Shown here piece by piece: positions 23,011 to 34,260 of a stretch of DNA of 64,000 bases. Below the pieces are notes generated by a model. The model saw only the letters and a list, made by a program, of their open reading frames with translations. It searched no databases and was not told the DNA's origin. A program made the position numbers and the translations under genes. Origin of the DNA: Alectoria sarmentosa. Its lineage: Eukaryota; Ascomycota; Lecanoromycetes; Lecanorales; Parmeliaceae. The first letter of the stretch is position 1. The number at the start of each line of letters is the position of its first letter. The stretch lies in contig WOGZ01000116.1 in NCBI GenBank assembly GCA_009733775.1, positions 29,657 to 93,656 of the forward strand, in the 5' to 3' direction.

Positions 23011-23767
23011 CCAATCAGTTACTGCATCACGGGAGATGGTGGAGATCTTACTCGATCATTCGAAATGGATTGAAGGCGAGACTGCGTCTCATAGTTTGCA
23101 AGTGGCGATCCGCGTCGATTCCGCGTCAAACGCTTCGAATGCCTTGGGCGATAGCCAAGCGATAGATTTTGACGGAAAGGACTTGTCAGATGACTTGCTA
23201 TCGCTCTCAAGAGGAGCTGGCAATTGCATCTCTCCAGTCCTGTTCGAGTCACAGGCAATAAGAGGCTTGGCTCGATGGATAATATGAGGGCGTGCGTTGG
23301 GAATCTTTGTGTTACTGCCAGTATCCTTCTGGTTCGTGTTTGACAGCTTGCTGTTCTGGCACTTCGGTGGGTATTCCGGCATCTGCTGCTCGGTCCACTA
23401 CAGGAAAATCTTTTGGGATCTGCGTACGGGATGGATCTGACGACTAGGAAATTGCCTACCCAGAGAAAACGACGCCTTTAGTAGTTATATATTCGCGTCT
23501 CGAGCGTTGGCTCATGATTGCACTAGATGATGGGACAATGGTAACAGACTCGGAAACGTAGGTTCAGGTGAACCAAAGGTGTCAGTCAGAAGAGGGAAAC
23601 TTGCAGGTGGACTTTTTTCTCATCAATAACAATTAAGAAGGTGTGGTGGTATCTCATATGGGTACCTGGTCTTCACAAAACACCTCGCTATGCAATGACA
23701 TCTCCCCAATTGAATAGTCACGTCTCTTCCAGGTTGAAAAGTCATTCCCGTGACGCCTCTTGGGGAA

Positions 23768-24738
23768 TCAAGCCTCATAAACATCACTACCGTAAGACGG
23801 CACTGCATGCTCACCACTAGGCCCCTCGACCACAACCTCCGGCTACTCATACGAATACCTCGGCCCCCTCCCCTGCTCCTCCGACATCCCCGCCCTCCCC
23901 TCCCCTTATCCCCTGCCGTCATCCCCGTTGGTGCGGGTGGCATACCATGATCGAGTGGCGCCTGCTACTCCACCGGCTCATCAATTGCCAAAACCTCCGC
24001 ATTCGGATTCGCCCACCTCTCGCCATCCGTATTAGCTTTCTCGTTGTACATGCTTTCAGCAATCACAGCAGCTTTGACGTTCACGCGCCGCGCATTGGTG
24101 TACCGACACGCGGAGATGAAGAGGGCGAAATGCATGAGCAGGACGATGAAGCTTATAGCGGCGCCCACGGCGATGACGACGCCTTTGCGGGTGAGGGCGC
24201 TGTCGTACGATTTTTTTTGGGCTGCGCAGCTGCTGCTTACGGTGCCGTTTGGATATATGAAGTAGGAGGAGCTGTTGTCGTAGCTTTCTGTAACTAGACT
24301 TCCTTCGTTGTTGTAGTTGTCGTAGGGGTACCACCAAAAATAAGATTGTGCTCCTGCCGTTGTCCATGTGCCTGTGACTACGAGTCCGAGCCATAGTAGG
24401 AGGTCGCATGCTACGTTCGCTCCGGGGTGGATGGGTGTGTTGCGGATCAGGAGGACGAGGATGTTGGCGACATCCCAGGTTATGGAGAGGCCAAGGGTGA
24501 TGAAATCTTAGGGGAGAAACTAGACGTCGTTGTTGTAGAGCCAGTCGTAGTAGGCTTATTCGAAGTTGTCGTAAATGTTGTTTGGGAAGACGACTCGGTG
24601 GGCGAGGGACCCGCCGATGAGGCCGATGCTGATGATGGCGAGAATGATGGTGAGGGAGCGAAGGATATGTTTCCAGAGGAACTTGGGGTCGTCGGTGTAT
24701 ATTTCCAAAGGGGGGGGTGGGGGGCGGATGCTAAACAT
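23768..24738 (-). pseudogene. Tetraspan membrane protein gene broken by five internal stops and a frameshift
   Basis: From ATG at 24738 one minus-strand frame stays coding-like to 23968 except for internal stops at 24558-24556 (TAA), 24522-24520 (TAG) and 24510-24508 (TAA). The N-terminus is MFSIRPPPPPLEIYTDDPKF. Four hydrophobic segments follow, the first ILRSLTIILAIISIGLIGGS and the last KGVVIAVGAAISFIVLLMHF, with an extracellular loop rich in Tyr and Asn. After a fourth stop at 23967-23965 (TAG) the frame continues (QAPLDHGMPPAPTGM), then shifts to another frame that reads MSEEQGRGPRYSYE, a fifth stop at 23845-23843 (TAG), and EVVVEGPSGEHAVPSYGSD to a final TGA at 23768. The arrangement resembles fungal four-helix membrane proteins of unknown function. 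I found no GT-AG intron that removes the first three stops and keeps the frame. All five stops could derive from Gln codons by one C-to-T change. Confidence 0.7.
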
Positions 24739-24809
24739 GATTAGGGAGTTGAGAAGGAAGTTGGATTTGGATGTTTCCAATTAGAGAGAAGAGATGAAGA
24801 TGTTACAGT

Positions 24810-24845
24810 CAGATGGATCAGATGGATCAGATGGATCAGATGAGT
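24810..24845. repeat. Short tandem repeat, unit CAGATGGAT
   Basis: Three full copies and a partial fourth of a nine-base unit lie just upstream of the broken tetraspan gene. Confidence 0.85.
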
Positions 24846-25711
24846 TGAAAAGGAAGGGAGAGTTGAAAAACTCATTGAACGCTGAAGAGGAAGGGTCAAG
24901 GACTATGAAGGAAGAATAGGAATACAAGATGATTACATGTCGCAGCCTTGACTCCGCCATGCTCGACGTATCAAAACATATAGTACCACCTAACAGTGTT
25001 TAGAAAAGGAAAGCCTTGAAATACGCTGGCAGCGGCGAAGCATTTATCGTCTGATAAGTTTGGCTGGTAAAGTAAGGTAGGTACGGTAGGTGTACTGGTA
25101 CTATACGCTGTAGTATCCATCCGTCTTACCGCTTTACCGTTTTATAATTGTTGAGGCTGAAAGGATTCAGGGCCGAGTTCGGTTCTAAATTTAGTGGTAA
25201 CTGGTAAAACGTGACGCTTCCTCTCCAGCCCTGTCTGAAATGCCTGATGCGCTGCCGAAAAGCGCACCAAGTTGTGAGTCAAACCTGCCAAATCATAGAC
25301 ATCTTGCCTGAGAGCCCAGAGGTTTGAATGGATCTGTCACATACTTGCCTTGGACTGGCCGCCAAACTCCGTTTTGACGAACAGACTGTAGTAGTAGCAA
25401 GCTCTGTGGCACGCCAATAATCAAGGCTTACAGTGTGATGGTATGATAGTATGTATATGGCATCTAAGTCTGGGGTGGATGCTTGTGGTGGTATCTACAG
25501 AAAATATATCATCAGAAAAGAGTTTCGTGGAAATGTTTCACTTCGAAATCATGTGGGAAATCCAACTCAAGCCTCGATGGGCGAGTCGCACCATGCGCCG
25601 TCCAAATGCATTCCCAACCCAAGGTCCGATTCCTTCCAATCCTTGGTTGGGAATCCGGAACGCCGGCCCATGCCTATTCATCCATCCGTGCATGTGAGGG
25701 CGCAAAGAACA
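24846..25711. other. Intergenic region
   Basis: No gene is supported. The stretch near 25068-25100 carries the AAGGTAGGTACGG type of short tract seen elsewhere between genes. Confidence 0.4.
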
Positions 25712-27226
25712 TCATTCGCGCAAAGCACTCGTCATGAAATCCAATTGACCCATACTCCGGGCCGCCCTGTCTCTTCCTGCCCGAACACTCCCCGGACTTC
25801 GGGGTGGGAGATAGTTTGGATTCTCGTAGGGATCTAATCGAATCTCATCACTGTTGGGACTGGCCTCGCTCTCGTTGTCGGTTCCTTTGCCCCATTCGCT
25901 CACGCTCGGCCGAGTACTTCGTAGTAGGCCGTTGTACATTACCGACCCGTCAAGGTCAAGGTGGGGAGGCGGAGGAGCCCGGCGACTGTGGAGGGTTGAC
26001 CCATCTATGTCACGGGTTGGTGATGTCTCGGGTGAATCGGGACATGAGTCAGGGATGCCGCCAAGGCCGTCGTGCGGAGGATAGCCATCGGGACGTTGTC
26101 GGCCAGGCTTGAAACAGGCGGCGGGATTGGTAAAGACATTGAGTTGGCCCTCTTCAGTATTTTCTATGTGTTTTGTTTCGACGACGCAGTTTCGATCTAG
26201 TGTGGGTATCCATTGAAATCGGTTCTTGTTGTTTGGGCCAAATGAATTCGAGCGGCTGTGGTGTGGTACGCGCGAGGTGGAGTAGCTACTGTGGACAATG
26301 GCAGGAGCGGATCTCTTGGCGTTGTCTTTTGGCTTTTTCGAAGGCTTCTTGTACTTGTTACTGATGTACTCGGTGGATCTAGAGCGGCCCGTGGGCGGTT
26401 TGGCAGGCTTTTCGTTACCCTCTTCTATGTTCAGTTGCTGGTGAGTATTGACAGTGGAGTTGGCGAGAGTCATGAGCTGGTTGAGCACGGCGAATTCGAG
26501 CTTTAACTTGATGCTGTAGACCATCGCCTTCAAAGTGGCTTCGATCTCGTAAATGTTCGAATACTCCATGGCAAGCAGGCAAACGTCCATGCCAATGATG
26601 ATTAGATTTATCCATATGAGTTGCGTCATGACCTTTCGTGTTCGACCATGGTAGACAGGCTTGAGAAGCCTGATAGTTGACCAAACGTAGACACCGGAGA
26701 TGATGAATTCTTGCGAACAGAAGGCAGTCATTTGGAGCTTCTCGACAACGTTGAATGCGGGGACGTATTTGGGAGAATCCACGGTATTTGACCCGTACGT
26801 GAGTATGGTAGTAGGAATATGAAAGCAAATGGCGTCGACGATGATCATTGCCAGTATGCCGCGGAGGATCTTTTGCTCCCTCACAACGAGATGGAGCCTC
26901 GAGTACAGAACTACGGCCTGGCCGGTGACCATACAATACCAGCCAACAGTGATGATGGTAACTGCAACATAGTCGTTGAGGGACTGGTCGCTGGAAACAA
27001 GCTGGAAGAACTTGAGGAGGAATCCGAGAGCATGCAGCACACAGCCATAACTGGATATGAGTAGTGACCAGAAGTAGAGGCCTCGATGTCTTTTGAAGGT
27101 GAGGAAGACTTGGACATTGAGTTCGGCGACGTTATACCATGCGACTGCGGTGAAGGCAGCTATGGCCATATAAATGCCCTTGTTGAGCTGGATTGGTCCC
27201 CCAGATTCTCCTTCCGGAATAGACAT
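25712..27226 (-). CDS. Fungal seven-helix integral membrane protein with long cytoplasmic tail
   Basis: A single exon of 504 codons starts MSIPEGESGGPIQLNKGIYM. About seven hydrophobic segments lie in the first 270 residues, among them FWSLLISSYGCVLHALGFLL, VAVTIITVGWYCMVTGQAVV, LRGILAMIIVDAICFHIPTT and VMTQLIWINLIIIGMDVCLL. The pattern matches the fungal membrane family I know as DUF7703, including the Trp-Tyr in helix 3 and an internal VLYSRLHLV motif. The second half is a hydrophilic Ser-, Pro- and Asn-rich tail of about 230 residues ending SMGQLDFMTSALRE, probably cytoplasmic. No ligand or function is known for this family; a receptor-like role would be an inference from topology only. 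Confidence 0.8.
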   Translation of the reverse strand: MSIPEGESGGPIQLNKGIYMAIAAFTAVAWYNVAELNVQVFLTFKRHRGLYFWSLLISSYGCVLHALGFLLKFFQLVSSDQSLNDYVAVTIITVGWYCMVTGQAVVLYSRLHLVVREQKILRGILAMIIVDAICFHIPTTILTYGSNTVDSPKYVPAFNVVEKLQMTAFCSQEFIISGVYVWSTIRLLKPVYHGRTRKVMTQLIWINLIIIGMDVCLLAMEYSNIYEIEATLKAMVYSIKLKLEFAVLNQLMTLANSTVNTHQQLNIEEGNEKPAKPPTGRSRSTEYISNKYKKPSKKPKDNAKRSAPAIVHSSYSTSRVPHHSRSNSFGPNNKNRFQWIPTLDRNCVVETKHIENTEEGQLNVFTNPAACFKPGRQRPDGYPPHDGLGGIPDSCPDSPETSPTRDIDGSTLHSRRAPPPPHLDLDGSVMYNGLLRSTRPSVSEWGKGTDNESEASPNSDEIRLDPYENPNYLPPRSPGSVRAGRDRAARSMGQLDFMTSALRE

Positions 27227-27443
27227 TTTGGAGACTGTGAGTCGGCTTTTTTGGACAAATGGATTCTCGAATTTAGTTGAGTCGAAGGTCAGCAGTGTGG
27301 ATTCATGGGGGTCGGATTACAGGTGGTCGAACAGAGGGAAGGGGATTGATTGTCTGCGAGGCCACCCAACGCCGCAATGGGAGTAGGAAGTCGAATTTTG
27401 TAGAAAGGGAAATGATAAGATACTGCGGAGTAGGGATTTGGAT

Positions 27444-27474
27444 GGAAGGAAGGAAGGAAGGAAGGAAGGAAGGA
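27444..27474. repeat. (GGAA)n microsatellite
   Basis: About seven uninterrupted GGAA units. Confidence 0.95.
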
Positions 27475-28154
27475 TATAACGACGGTCAAATAAGTGGACG
27501 GGTAATTGGCTTTGCGGAGAATACTCGTATGGTCAGACAAGCCGTTTGGCGGGTAATAAAAACACGGTTCTGACGGCTTGCGCATGGAAGAAGGAAGAAG
27601 TATGAAGTATGAAGTATAAGTATGAAATATGAAGAGTAATGGAAAGACGGAACAATGGTGAATGAAACATAGAAGGGGCAGAAGAGAAGAGAAGAGAGGG
27701 AAGTGAAGAGGAACGAATTGGTTGAGGAGGGTTGAGGAGGGTCGAGAGGGTGAGGTCCAAGCGATCGACAAGCAAAATTACGGGGGGCTGAAATAAAAAA
27801 CAGCCGGTCTAGGTGATGGTTTCAATGGTGAGCAGCTCAGTAAAAAGATTGCGGGGTAACAAGGCATTGTATACATCAATTTACGTGGATTGACATGATT
27901 TACTTTACCGCTAGACTAAAGTCCTGCACCTTTCTCTCTCATTAGTCAGCCTCCCCTTGTAGTCACCGCCAATCAACTGTCTGTAAGGAAGGGGACTTGA
28001 TATTCAATAATACGTACGGTACGGAGCAATACCTTACCTCGTGAATCCAGCGCGCGAAGCCTCTTGCATGACTGCATCTGACCTTGCTAGTGTAACGTCG
28101 GTCGTGGCCCGAAAGCGCTATGACTGGATCGATATATAGCAAGCGAGATACATG

Positions 28155-28178
28155 AATCCTAATCCTAATCCTAATCCT
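28155..28178. repeat. Hexamer tandem repeat AATCCT x4
   Basis: Four exact copies of AATCCT. The unit differs by one base from a rotation of the CCCTAA telomere repeat, so it is not a true telomeric tract. Confidence 0.9.
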
Positions 28179-29315
28179 TCTTCTGTCGAGCATAACCAAT
28201 CATACTTGTGGTCTGGACTCTAGGAGTTCGCCTTCCTTGGAGTCGTTGACCATACTCCTGCAAGCCATCATCAATTTGCAGCTTCGATGAGAGGGCCACT
28301 TGGAACAATGCGTTGTAGGTATGGTTCAATTGAAAAAGACGACACCGGAATGTTTCAACTTCAGACTGCATGTCTCACCTGCACGCGCGCATTTCTCCGC
28401 GACTCCTGGGACGTCTTGGAATTTGGCGAAAAGGGTAGACGCATCAATGGTGTGCAGCTGTCAAATCTTCAGCGGTGCAGTCCATGCAAACGAGACCAGT
28501 CGCACATTTTGTCAACACGGATCGCATCGCAAAATATTCCATGGAGCATGGAGATCTCCTACTGATGCGCCTATGCATTCCCGGACAGCGTACATGTACA
28601 TGTGATGTAGAGTGTATCATTTGCTTGGCTCTTGAAATTTGACTGGTTACTTGTTGTTTACTTATTGTTCACTCATTGTTTACCTACCAATAGGTAATTT
28701 CGCCGTAATCCGTAATTTAAACCAGAGTCCGCCCAACTCATCACTCGGCCTGACCCAAGCGGACATGTAGCCAATCCGCTCGCAGGTATCGTGGCTGATG
28801 ATGTATGACCGTTGACCACTATGTACTCTCGACTCTCGGCGGCTTGATTTGCTGGAAAACCACTCATTTATTACCTACCTGTCCTTTGACTCGGCGCTTT
28901 TGCCCTTTTGAAGCTTTTGAAGCATCTCCTGCATCTGCATCTGCATCTGCTCCTCTTCCATCCCTTTCATTGGAGCGCCACAAAGGAAAAAAGGTCGATC
29001 TTTCCTTCCTGACATCTAGCTTCCTTTGCGTTAAAAGCGCCTACGTCTTATTCGTTTCATTTAAAGAGCATCTCTGCCTACTCTTCCTGCTCTTCCAATT
29101 CGTTGGCTACAAGCAGAGTTCACCTGCGCCGTCTCATGCATGAAAATTTCTTCCTGTCGCTCTTGCAATCACAGATAACGCTGCAAATTTAAAGTATGGA
29201 TTGTGGGAATTGAATTAAATATAGCTGCTGTGCCTTCGGCCCCGTCAAAATCACCAGCATGGCAGTCTTATCAGACGAGGCTTACAAGCGTTCGTACGAC
29301 ATGACTAAATTTGTA

Positions 29316-29457
29316 CTCGTGCATCGAGAAGTGAGCTACTTGATAATGCGAGGACACCAATACCTACCTTACTTTCTTTCACTTACGAGTATATGGATGT
29401 CGTTTGATCTATTGGCGTCCTCGCTCTATCAAGTAACTCACTTCTCGAATGCACGAG
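29316..29457. repeat. Long imperfect inverted repeat (hairpin-forming)
   Basis: The arms 29316-29361 and 29411-29457 are reverse complements over about 46 bases with roughly four mismatches and one single-base gap; the loop is about 49 bases. The arms contain the shared words GAGAAGTGAG and TACTTGATA. A transcript through it would fold into a long stem. It could be a small MITE-like element or a small-RNA precursor; the sequence alone does not decide. Confidence 0.85.
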
Positions 29458-31423
29458 AAACTTGAACCATAAGTATGGACTAGATATATGACGACGAAGA
29501 GTTGGCTGACCTTGTTTGACTTGCAGAGCATGCACAAGACAAGCACAAGACATGCACAAAACAAGCACAAAACACACATCGACTCCATACAGTGCGTGGC
29601 TCGCATCGGATTGCCCTTCCGGAGGCAAAGGCGATTTTCCTTGCAGTGCATTCGTTTCATACAGTAGGCTGACAATGACGCAGTTGTTATAGATGACGTG
29701 GGTAGGTATGGGTTTTCTTCCCTCTTTAGGTCCGATCTGCTATGATGACACAGAAGGAAATGATACCGTAAAGTACGTTTGTCCAAGTCCACAATTTCGG
29801 TATTTAATTTAATTCTTGGGAGTTTTACGAGATTGACTCTGTGACTCTGCCCAGGTGACATGTCACATGTAACATATAACATGCCCCAGGTATCACCTCG
29901 CAGCATTGTCCACGGGCCTCGTCTGCTCACTGCTGCTGCTGCTGCCTTTCCTTCCCCAGGTTTCGCGAACAATTGAGGAGAGATTTTCAACTTCTATTCT
30001 CAGGCGCTCAAATCTGGGCTCGATATGTTGTTGTATGCGAACTTTATAATTAGATCAGCTACAGAGCCTCGACCTTTTTCTTTACTCGTACTCTTGCTCT
30101 ACCATTGCCGAAATCCATTCTTCCTGTAAGCCGACCCAGGCCATTGCAGCGCAACTAATAAATTCTCTTCTCCGATATCAGACGACCGCACCATCACGCT
30201 GTACTGTAGTCTCTAGGTACGAGGGTATCTAATGAGCAAGGACCCACGAGATGCAGGTCCCAAAGCTCCACATCCTTTCGGTTGACATTCAGAACAATTA
30301 CCCCTTCACCTACAGTACTCTACCTACTCGCACGAGCTCACACCTGCACTACCGTAGATGATACAGGCGTCGTTTTGGTTTCAGGTTGCGAAAAAGTGCT
30401 GGGAACTGTGATACTTATGCCTTGATGTTCAATAGTATTCAACAAGTGCTCTCCGTTCTGAAGCGCTTCAGTCATGAGGGAGGACTGGTCAATCTGCTTT
30501 GACGACAAGTCCATGTTTTGACTGCGCATCACTGTTCCCCTCCGTCTACAACCAACTTTCCTTTGCTAGTTCTGGTAGCTTCGGTAGCTCGGCCTGAGCA
30601 AGCATGCAGTCTCTACCATCAACACTGTCAAAAAGCCTCTCAGACGCCTCTTACAAGTCCGAGCAACTCGCAGCCTTGTTTCTATTCATGGCGATCTGAA
30701 GGATCATGCAACCTCTGCATTGCACATTTTCGCATCGTGTGACATGTTGTGCTCAGACCCGATCTTTTCGCATGCCATGCACGGAGAATCTCAACCAGGG
30801 AACCTTTGGACCCGGGGTGATCTTCCTTTGTTACTTGAGACGAAGTGGCATTGGCAACCTTACCACCGTATCTTCGAATTCAGATTCAGCGTTTCCTTTA
30901 CTTACGATTAGCTATCTCTGCCGTCCAAGGGATATATGATAGCTCTCAAAGTGACACACCCGAGCAGTATTTCAATGCGTCCGTGTCTATAGTAATGACA
31001 CGCCGGACCTACAGAAGCTCTCGTATTTCTCACATGGCACGCACAGACGTTAAGAGTGTGGAATAGTCTGAGAACATGAAACATTGCCACCAAGGCACAT
31101 CAAGCAGACTTTTAGTGCACATACAGGATGCACGGACCTGCCATTATAGTACCTGCGGGCACGAGGCAGCATAAGACCGGATTGTCTTCTCCTCCAAAAA
31201 ACATTTGCTGTACCCTTACCACTGACAGTGAGCTGAGTTCGTGCCCGAGTATTGTCATATCAACTCTATACCTCATCTCAACTTCCTCCACCATGTCTCC
31301 TCAAATACCAGCATATCCCGGCCTCTCATATCCATCCGTGTCACCGTACTACCACGCCTCCGGTCAACATCCGCATCTACCCAACCCCTCACGAGAACGA
31401 TATACCCACGAACCAAACGAGCC
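29458..31423. other. Intergenic region
   Basis: I see no supported gene in about 2 kb. It contains an ACAAG-rich imperfect repeat at about 29530-29575 (units like GCACAAGACA) and a CTG run near 29930-29945. Short frames on both strands have no motifs. Confidence 0.4.
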
Positions 31424-31705
31424 ATGCAGGCCCCGTCCCTGCTCAACCTGCTCCTCTTCCTGCTAAGCAGCTGTATCTCCCCCGCGCTAATGGCCACGAC
31501 CAAGCGGCAGGAGATCTGGTCTGATGTGTTTTCTTTCAACGTGAAGTCTTGTGAGATTACCGATTGCATTTCGCATATTCAGCGAAGACAAAAGAAAGAG
31601 GGCGCTAATATCTATGCAGCGATTGAGAGAATTGGCTTGGAGAATGATGCCATAAGTCTGTTGGCAGATCTGACTTGGGTCTTATTTCAGTCCGGCACGA
31701 TGTGA
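31424..31705 (+). CDS. Possible small secreted protein (93 residues)
   Basis: The ATG at 31424 opens MQAPSLLNLLLFLLSSCISP, a good signal-peptide shape (short polar start, hydrophobic core, small residues before a likely cleavage after LMA). The mature part has about 68 residues with two cysteines (KSCEITDC) and an amphipathic helix (IYAAIERIGLENDAISLLAD). The frame also extends upstream without a stop, so the start is chosen for the signal peptide. The last codons (ACGATGTGAGG) overlap a possible GTGAGG donor, so a downstream exon may exist. I do not recognise a family, and the frame could still be chance. Confidence 0.4.
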   Translation: MQAPSLLNLLLFLLSSCISPALMATTKRQEIWSDVFSFNVKSCEITDCISHIQRRQKKEGANIYAAIERIGLENDAISLLADLTWVLFQSGTM

Positions 31706-33607
31706 GGAGGAACTACTACAGACGTTGATGGCGGCTGATTGAACGTGGTGTGAATCTCTCGGATCTCGACATTATCGAGGGGTTACGGGGTCAATTCCGA
31801 CATGGTGTACAATTACCCTTGGAATTTGGGGGTTGATTGTTACCCACTGACATGGTCCATGATTTTCTCGGACCAACACATACGGCGTTCAGTCTGTTGG
31901 GCTAGAAGAGCAGGGAAGACCTTTGAATATGATAGCGGTTGATCAAGACCAATTCATCTCTCTCGCCTTGAATGTCATCTCAAAGCAACTACTGCGCTGA
32001 AATTCACTTGATTTAGTTAACAGTCTTCTATCCGACAACATGTTGCCTCAACTCATCGCCAGCTTTGCCTCCTGGTCTCTCCCCCCTTCTCACCACCCTT
32101 TTCTTCTTCTTCATCATCCTCGTGATCTCCCGTTCCATATTCATCCTCTTCTTCCCTCTGCCCGGGGACTCCCAACCACCATCTCCCCCTTGTTGCCTAA
32201 TCTATCCCCTTCCTCAACCAACAGACGCCTGATCTGGAACCTACAAACAAGCCTTGGGTATCTTTCCACTCGCCCTACGCCCCGAAATCACTAAGCGGCC
32301 CCATGATCTGCTGGGATTGTCCCGTCGACCCTTTCTTCATCCTCGCCCCCGGCATTGTCATTGCCAAACCCCTGTGCTACATCCACTACAGGGACGAGCG
32401 TAAGTGACTGACAAATTTATCCTTCTCACGAGAACAGATACCAGCATGTAAAAGACAAAGGTGGACACTTGGAGGATGTCGTGATATTGGCCGGGAGGGT
32501 GAAAGAAGTGCTGGGTAAGTGCATCTGTGCAGTTGAACATGATGTTGGCACGCTGTGAATCTTGGGTCCCGTAATCATCGCTTGATCGGGTATGTAGAGC
32601 AAAAAGTATTGAATCCGTGTTGCACCAGTCGATTTGAACCGTCAGGACTTGTTGCGGATACTGGCTCTAGCGCTACATGTTGGCAAGTTGGCAGAGGTGG
32701 GAATCTTGCAATAGACTGCAAGAGTCCATAGCGACGAAGAGTTGGTGGTCTAAAGGATTAGAGCATAGTGAAAGCTGGATACAAGGATTTTGAATCTAGC
32801 CATGGCCGTGGTTTTCCTTTCCGTATCATAAAGAGCCACGCATGTGATGATTTATGCATGTTGCGGAACAATGTACCTGGAGAGCTTCGTAGCACGACTG
32901 ATCAAGTGTTGACGCTTGAAGAGGACCCAAATCTGCCCTCAGGGTGTTACTTTCATGCTGACTTGCCTCAAAATTGCTCCATTGCTGATACTTCCTCCTG
33001 GTCCCGACTCTCATAACTCTCATCTTTTTTCTTTCGTTCTTTCCTTTCTCCTTTCTCCTTTCTTTTTCTTCAAATGGGATGCTTCTAAACCTCAGCCAAC
33101 GTAAAGCGTACACCAGACAGGGGAAATTCTACATTTTCGATCCCGCCACTGGAATTTGAGAGTTGAAGGTGTATTGAAAATGAAAGATATTATTTCGGTT
33201 TATTTGTGTTGTAAGATTCAAGAAGTTGTGATTGATCTATTGGATCCTCCCTCGTGAAAGATTGGAAGGATAAATCTCTGGGTGAAAAGTAAGCTAATGG
33301 TTATATTTGTATGAAAACTTAGCGTAATCTGCGTTTGGAAGTATCCCAATCCTTCAAATTGAATTGAATGGCATCCTTTTGTCTCCCAGTCCAATGTTCT
33401 TCCTCTTTTCTCGTCATTCCCGCCGAGACGGAGAGAGTAAGAGAAAACTTCCCTATATAAAAAGCTTCACTCCGACAGCAAATCCTTGACTCTGATCTCA
33501 TCCCGCCTGCCACCCTCTAATCTTGCAGCAACAAATCGGGTTTTGCCGACACCCTTACCACCACCACCTTTCCTCAACCCTCTCGGCTTTCTCACTCCTT
33601 ACCAGAA
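31706..33607. other. Intergenic region with a coding-like patch at 32225-32513
   Basis: Most of this stretch shows no gene. On the plus strand 32225-32399 reads like protein (TNKPWVSFHSPYAPKSLS, MICWDCPVDPFFILAPGIVI) and ends at a good GTAAGT donor at 32400. After an acceptor at 32437 the bases read YQHVKDKGGHLEDVVILAGR and end at another GTAAGT donor near 32514. The two patches look like exons, but the phases do not match by one base, so this is either a decayed gene or a mis-chosen junction. A Pro-, Ser- and Leu-rich frame lies just upstream. Confidence 0.3.
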
Positions 33608-34260
33608 ATGGCACCCCAAAGACCAACAGCCAACGCCGGCCATGATCACCCAGAGACACAAGCCAAGAGGCCCAAGAAGGCTTTCTCTGTAGGACCAGCC
33701 AATCTACCAAGGGGCTCACACAGGCGGAAGGGTAAATAGTCTACACAAAGGCAAATTCATAGACTAATCCACCATCAGTCCAGAAGATCAAGCAGGATCT
33801 CATTCGCAAAGCCAAAGTCAAGAAATCCTACAGCAAGCTCAAAGAACGAGAACCAGTCGATAAAAAACCCTCCATATACTCCCCACCCCCTCCTCCAGAA
33901 GAACTCTCTGCATTGCTAGAGCTGCACCCTGAGAGACAGGCTATGCTAGATGAGCCTGAGCTTGCGCCACGGGAACATGCAGATACACAACAGCAGCCGC
34001 CGCGACAGCGGAAAGCCCCGCCCCCAAAAGCAGTGCCATTTCGAAAAGAAGCCCTTCTAGCCCAACAACGCAGAGAAGAAAACGAAAGACGTCAGAAGGA
34101 ATTTGAAGAAAGCAATCGGCAGCGTCAAGCAAAAATCGATGAGCGGGAGAGGTTTCGCAAGGCTATGGCTAAAGCAAGGTATGGAGGCAGAGATGGGCAG
34201 AGGAAGCTTGGGCGTGAGAGCAAGGTCTTACTGGAGAAAGTGCAGAGGATGGTGGGTTGA
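33608..34260 (+). CDS. FYV7: rRNA-processing protein FYV7
   Basis: Two exons (33608-33731 and 33779-34260) give about 201 residues. The N-terminus holds KRPKKAFSVGPANLPRGSHR, which joins at a GTAAAT donor to VQKIKQDLIRKAKVKKSYSK, the core of the FYV7 family. A basic and glutamine-rich helix follows (LLAQQRREENERRQKEFEES), and the conserved end reads RERFRKAMAKARYGGRDGQR. FYV7 is a nucleolar factor for 18S rRNA maturation in yeast. High Lys and Arg content and predicted coiled coil fit that role. The intron carries a clear branch-point-like GACTAATCC before CATCAG. Confidence 0.85.

Larger units (their letters stand above)
27227..29315. other. Intergenic region with simple repeats
   Basis: About 2 kb without a supported gene. 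Purine-rich tracts at 27430-27475 and 27590-27730 produce long but compositionally biased frames on the minus strand. A GATTAGGA-type hexamer run lies at 28155-28178. Frames at 28287-28605 and 28805-29143 lack motifs and conserved-looking composition. Confidence 0.45.

Noticed and set aside
24508..24594. An intron that would remove the first three stops of the tetraspan gene
   Set aside because: Candidate donors are weak and none pairs with the acceptor at 24507 in a phase that keeps the downstream frame; it would also delete conserved-looking coding sequence.
27289..27771. 160-codon minus-strand frame rich in Ser, Phe and Leu
   Set aside because: It arises from GGAA and purine tracts and has no conserved pattern.
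32713..32781. tRNA-like stretch with a TTTTGAATC T-arm-like sequence
   Set aside because: No acceptor or anticodon stem can be drawn, and the T-loop lacks the invariant TTCRA pattern.
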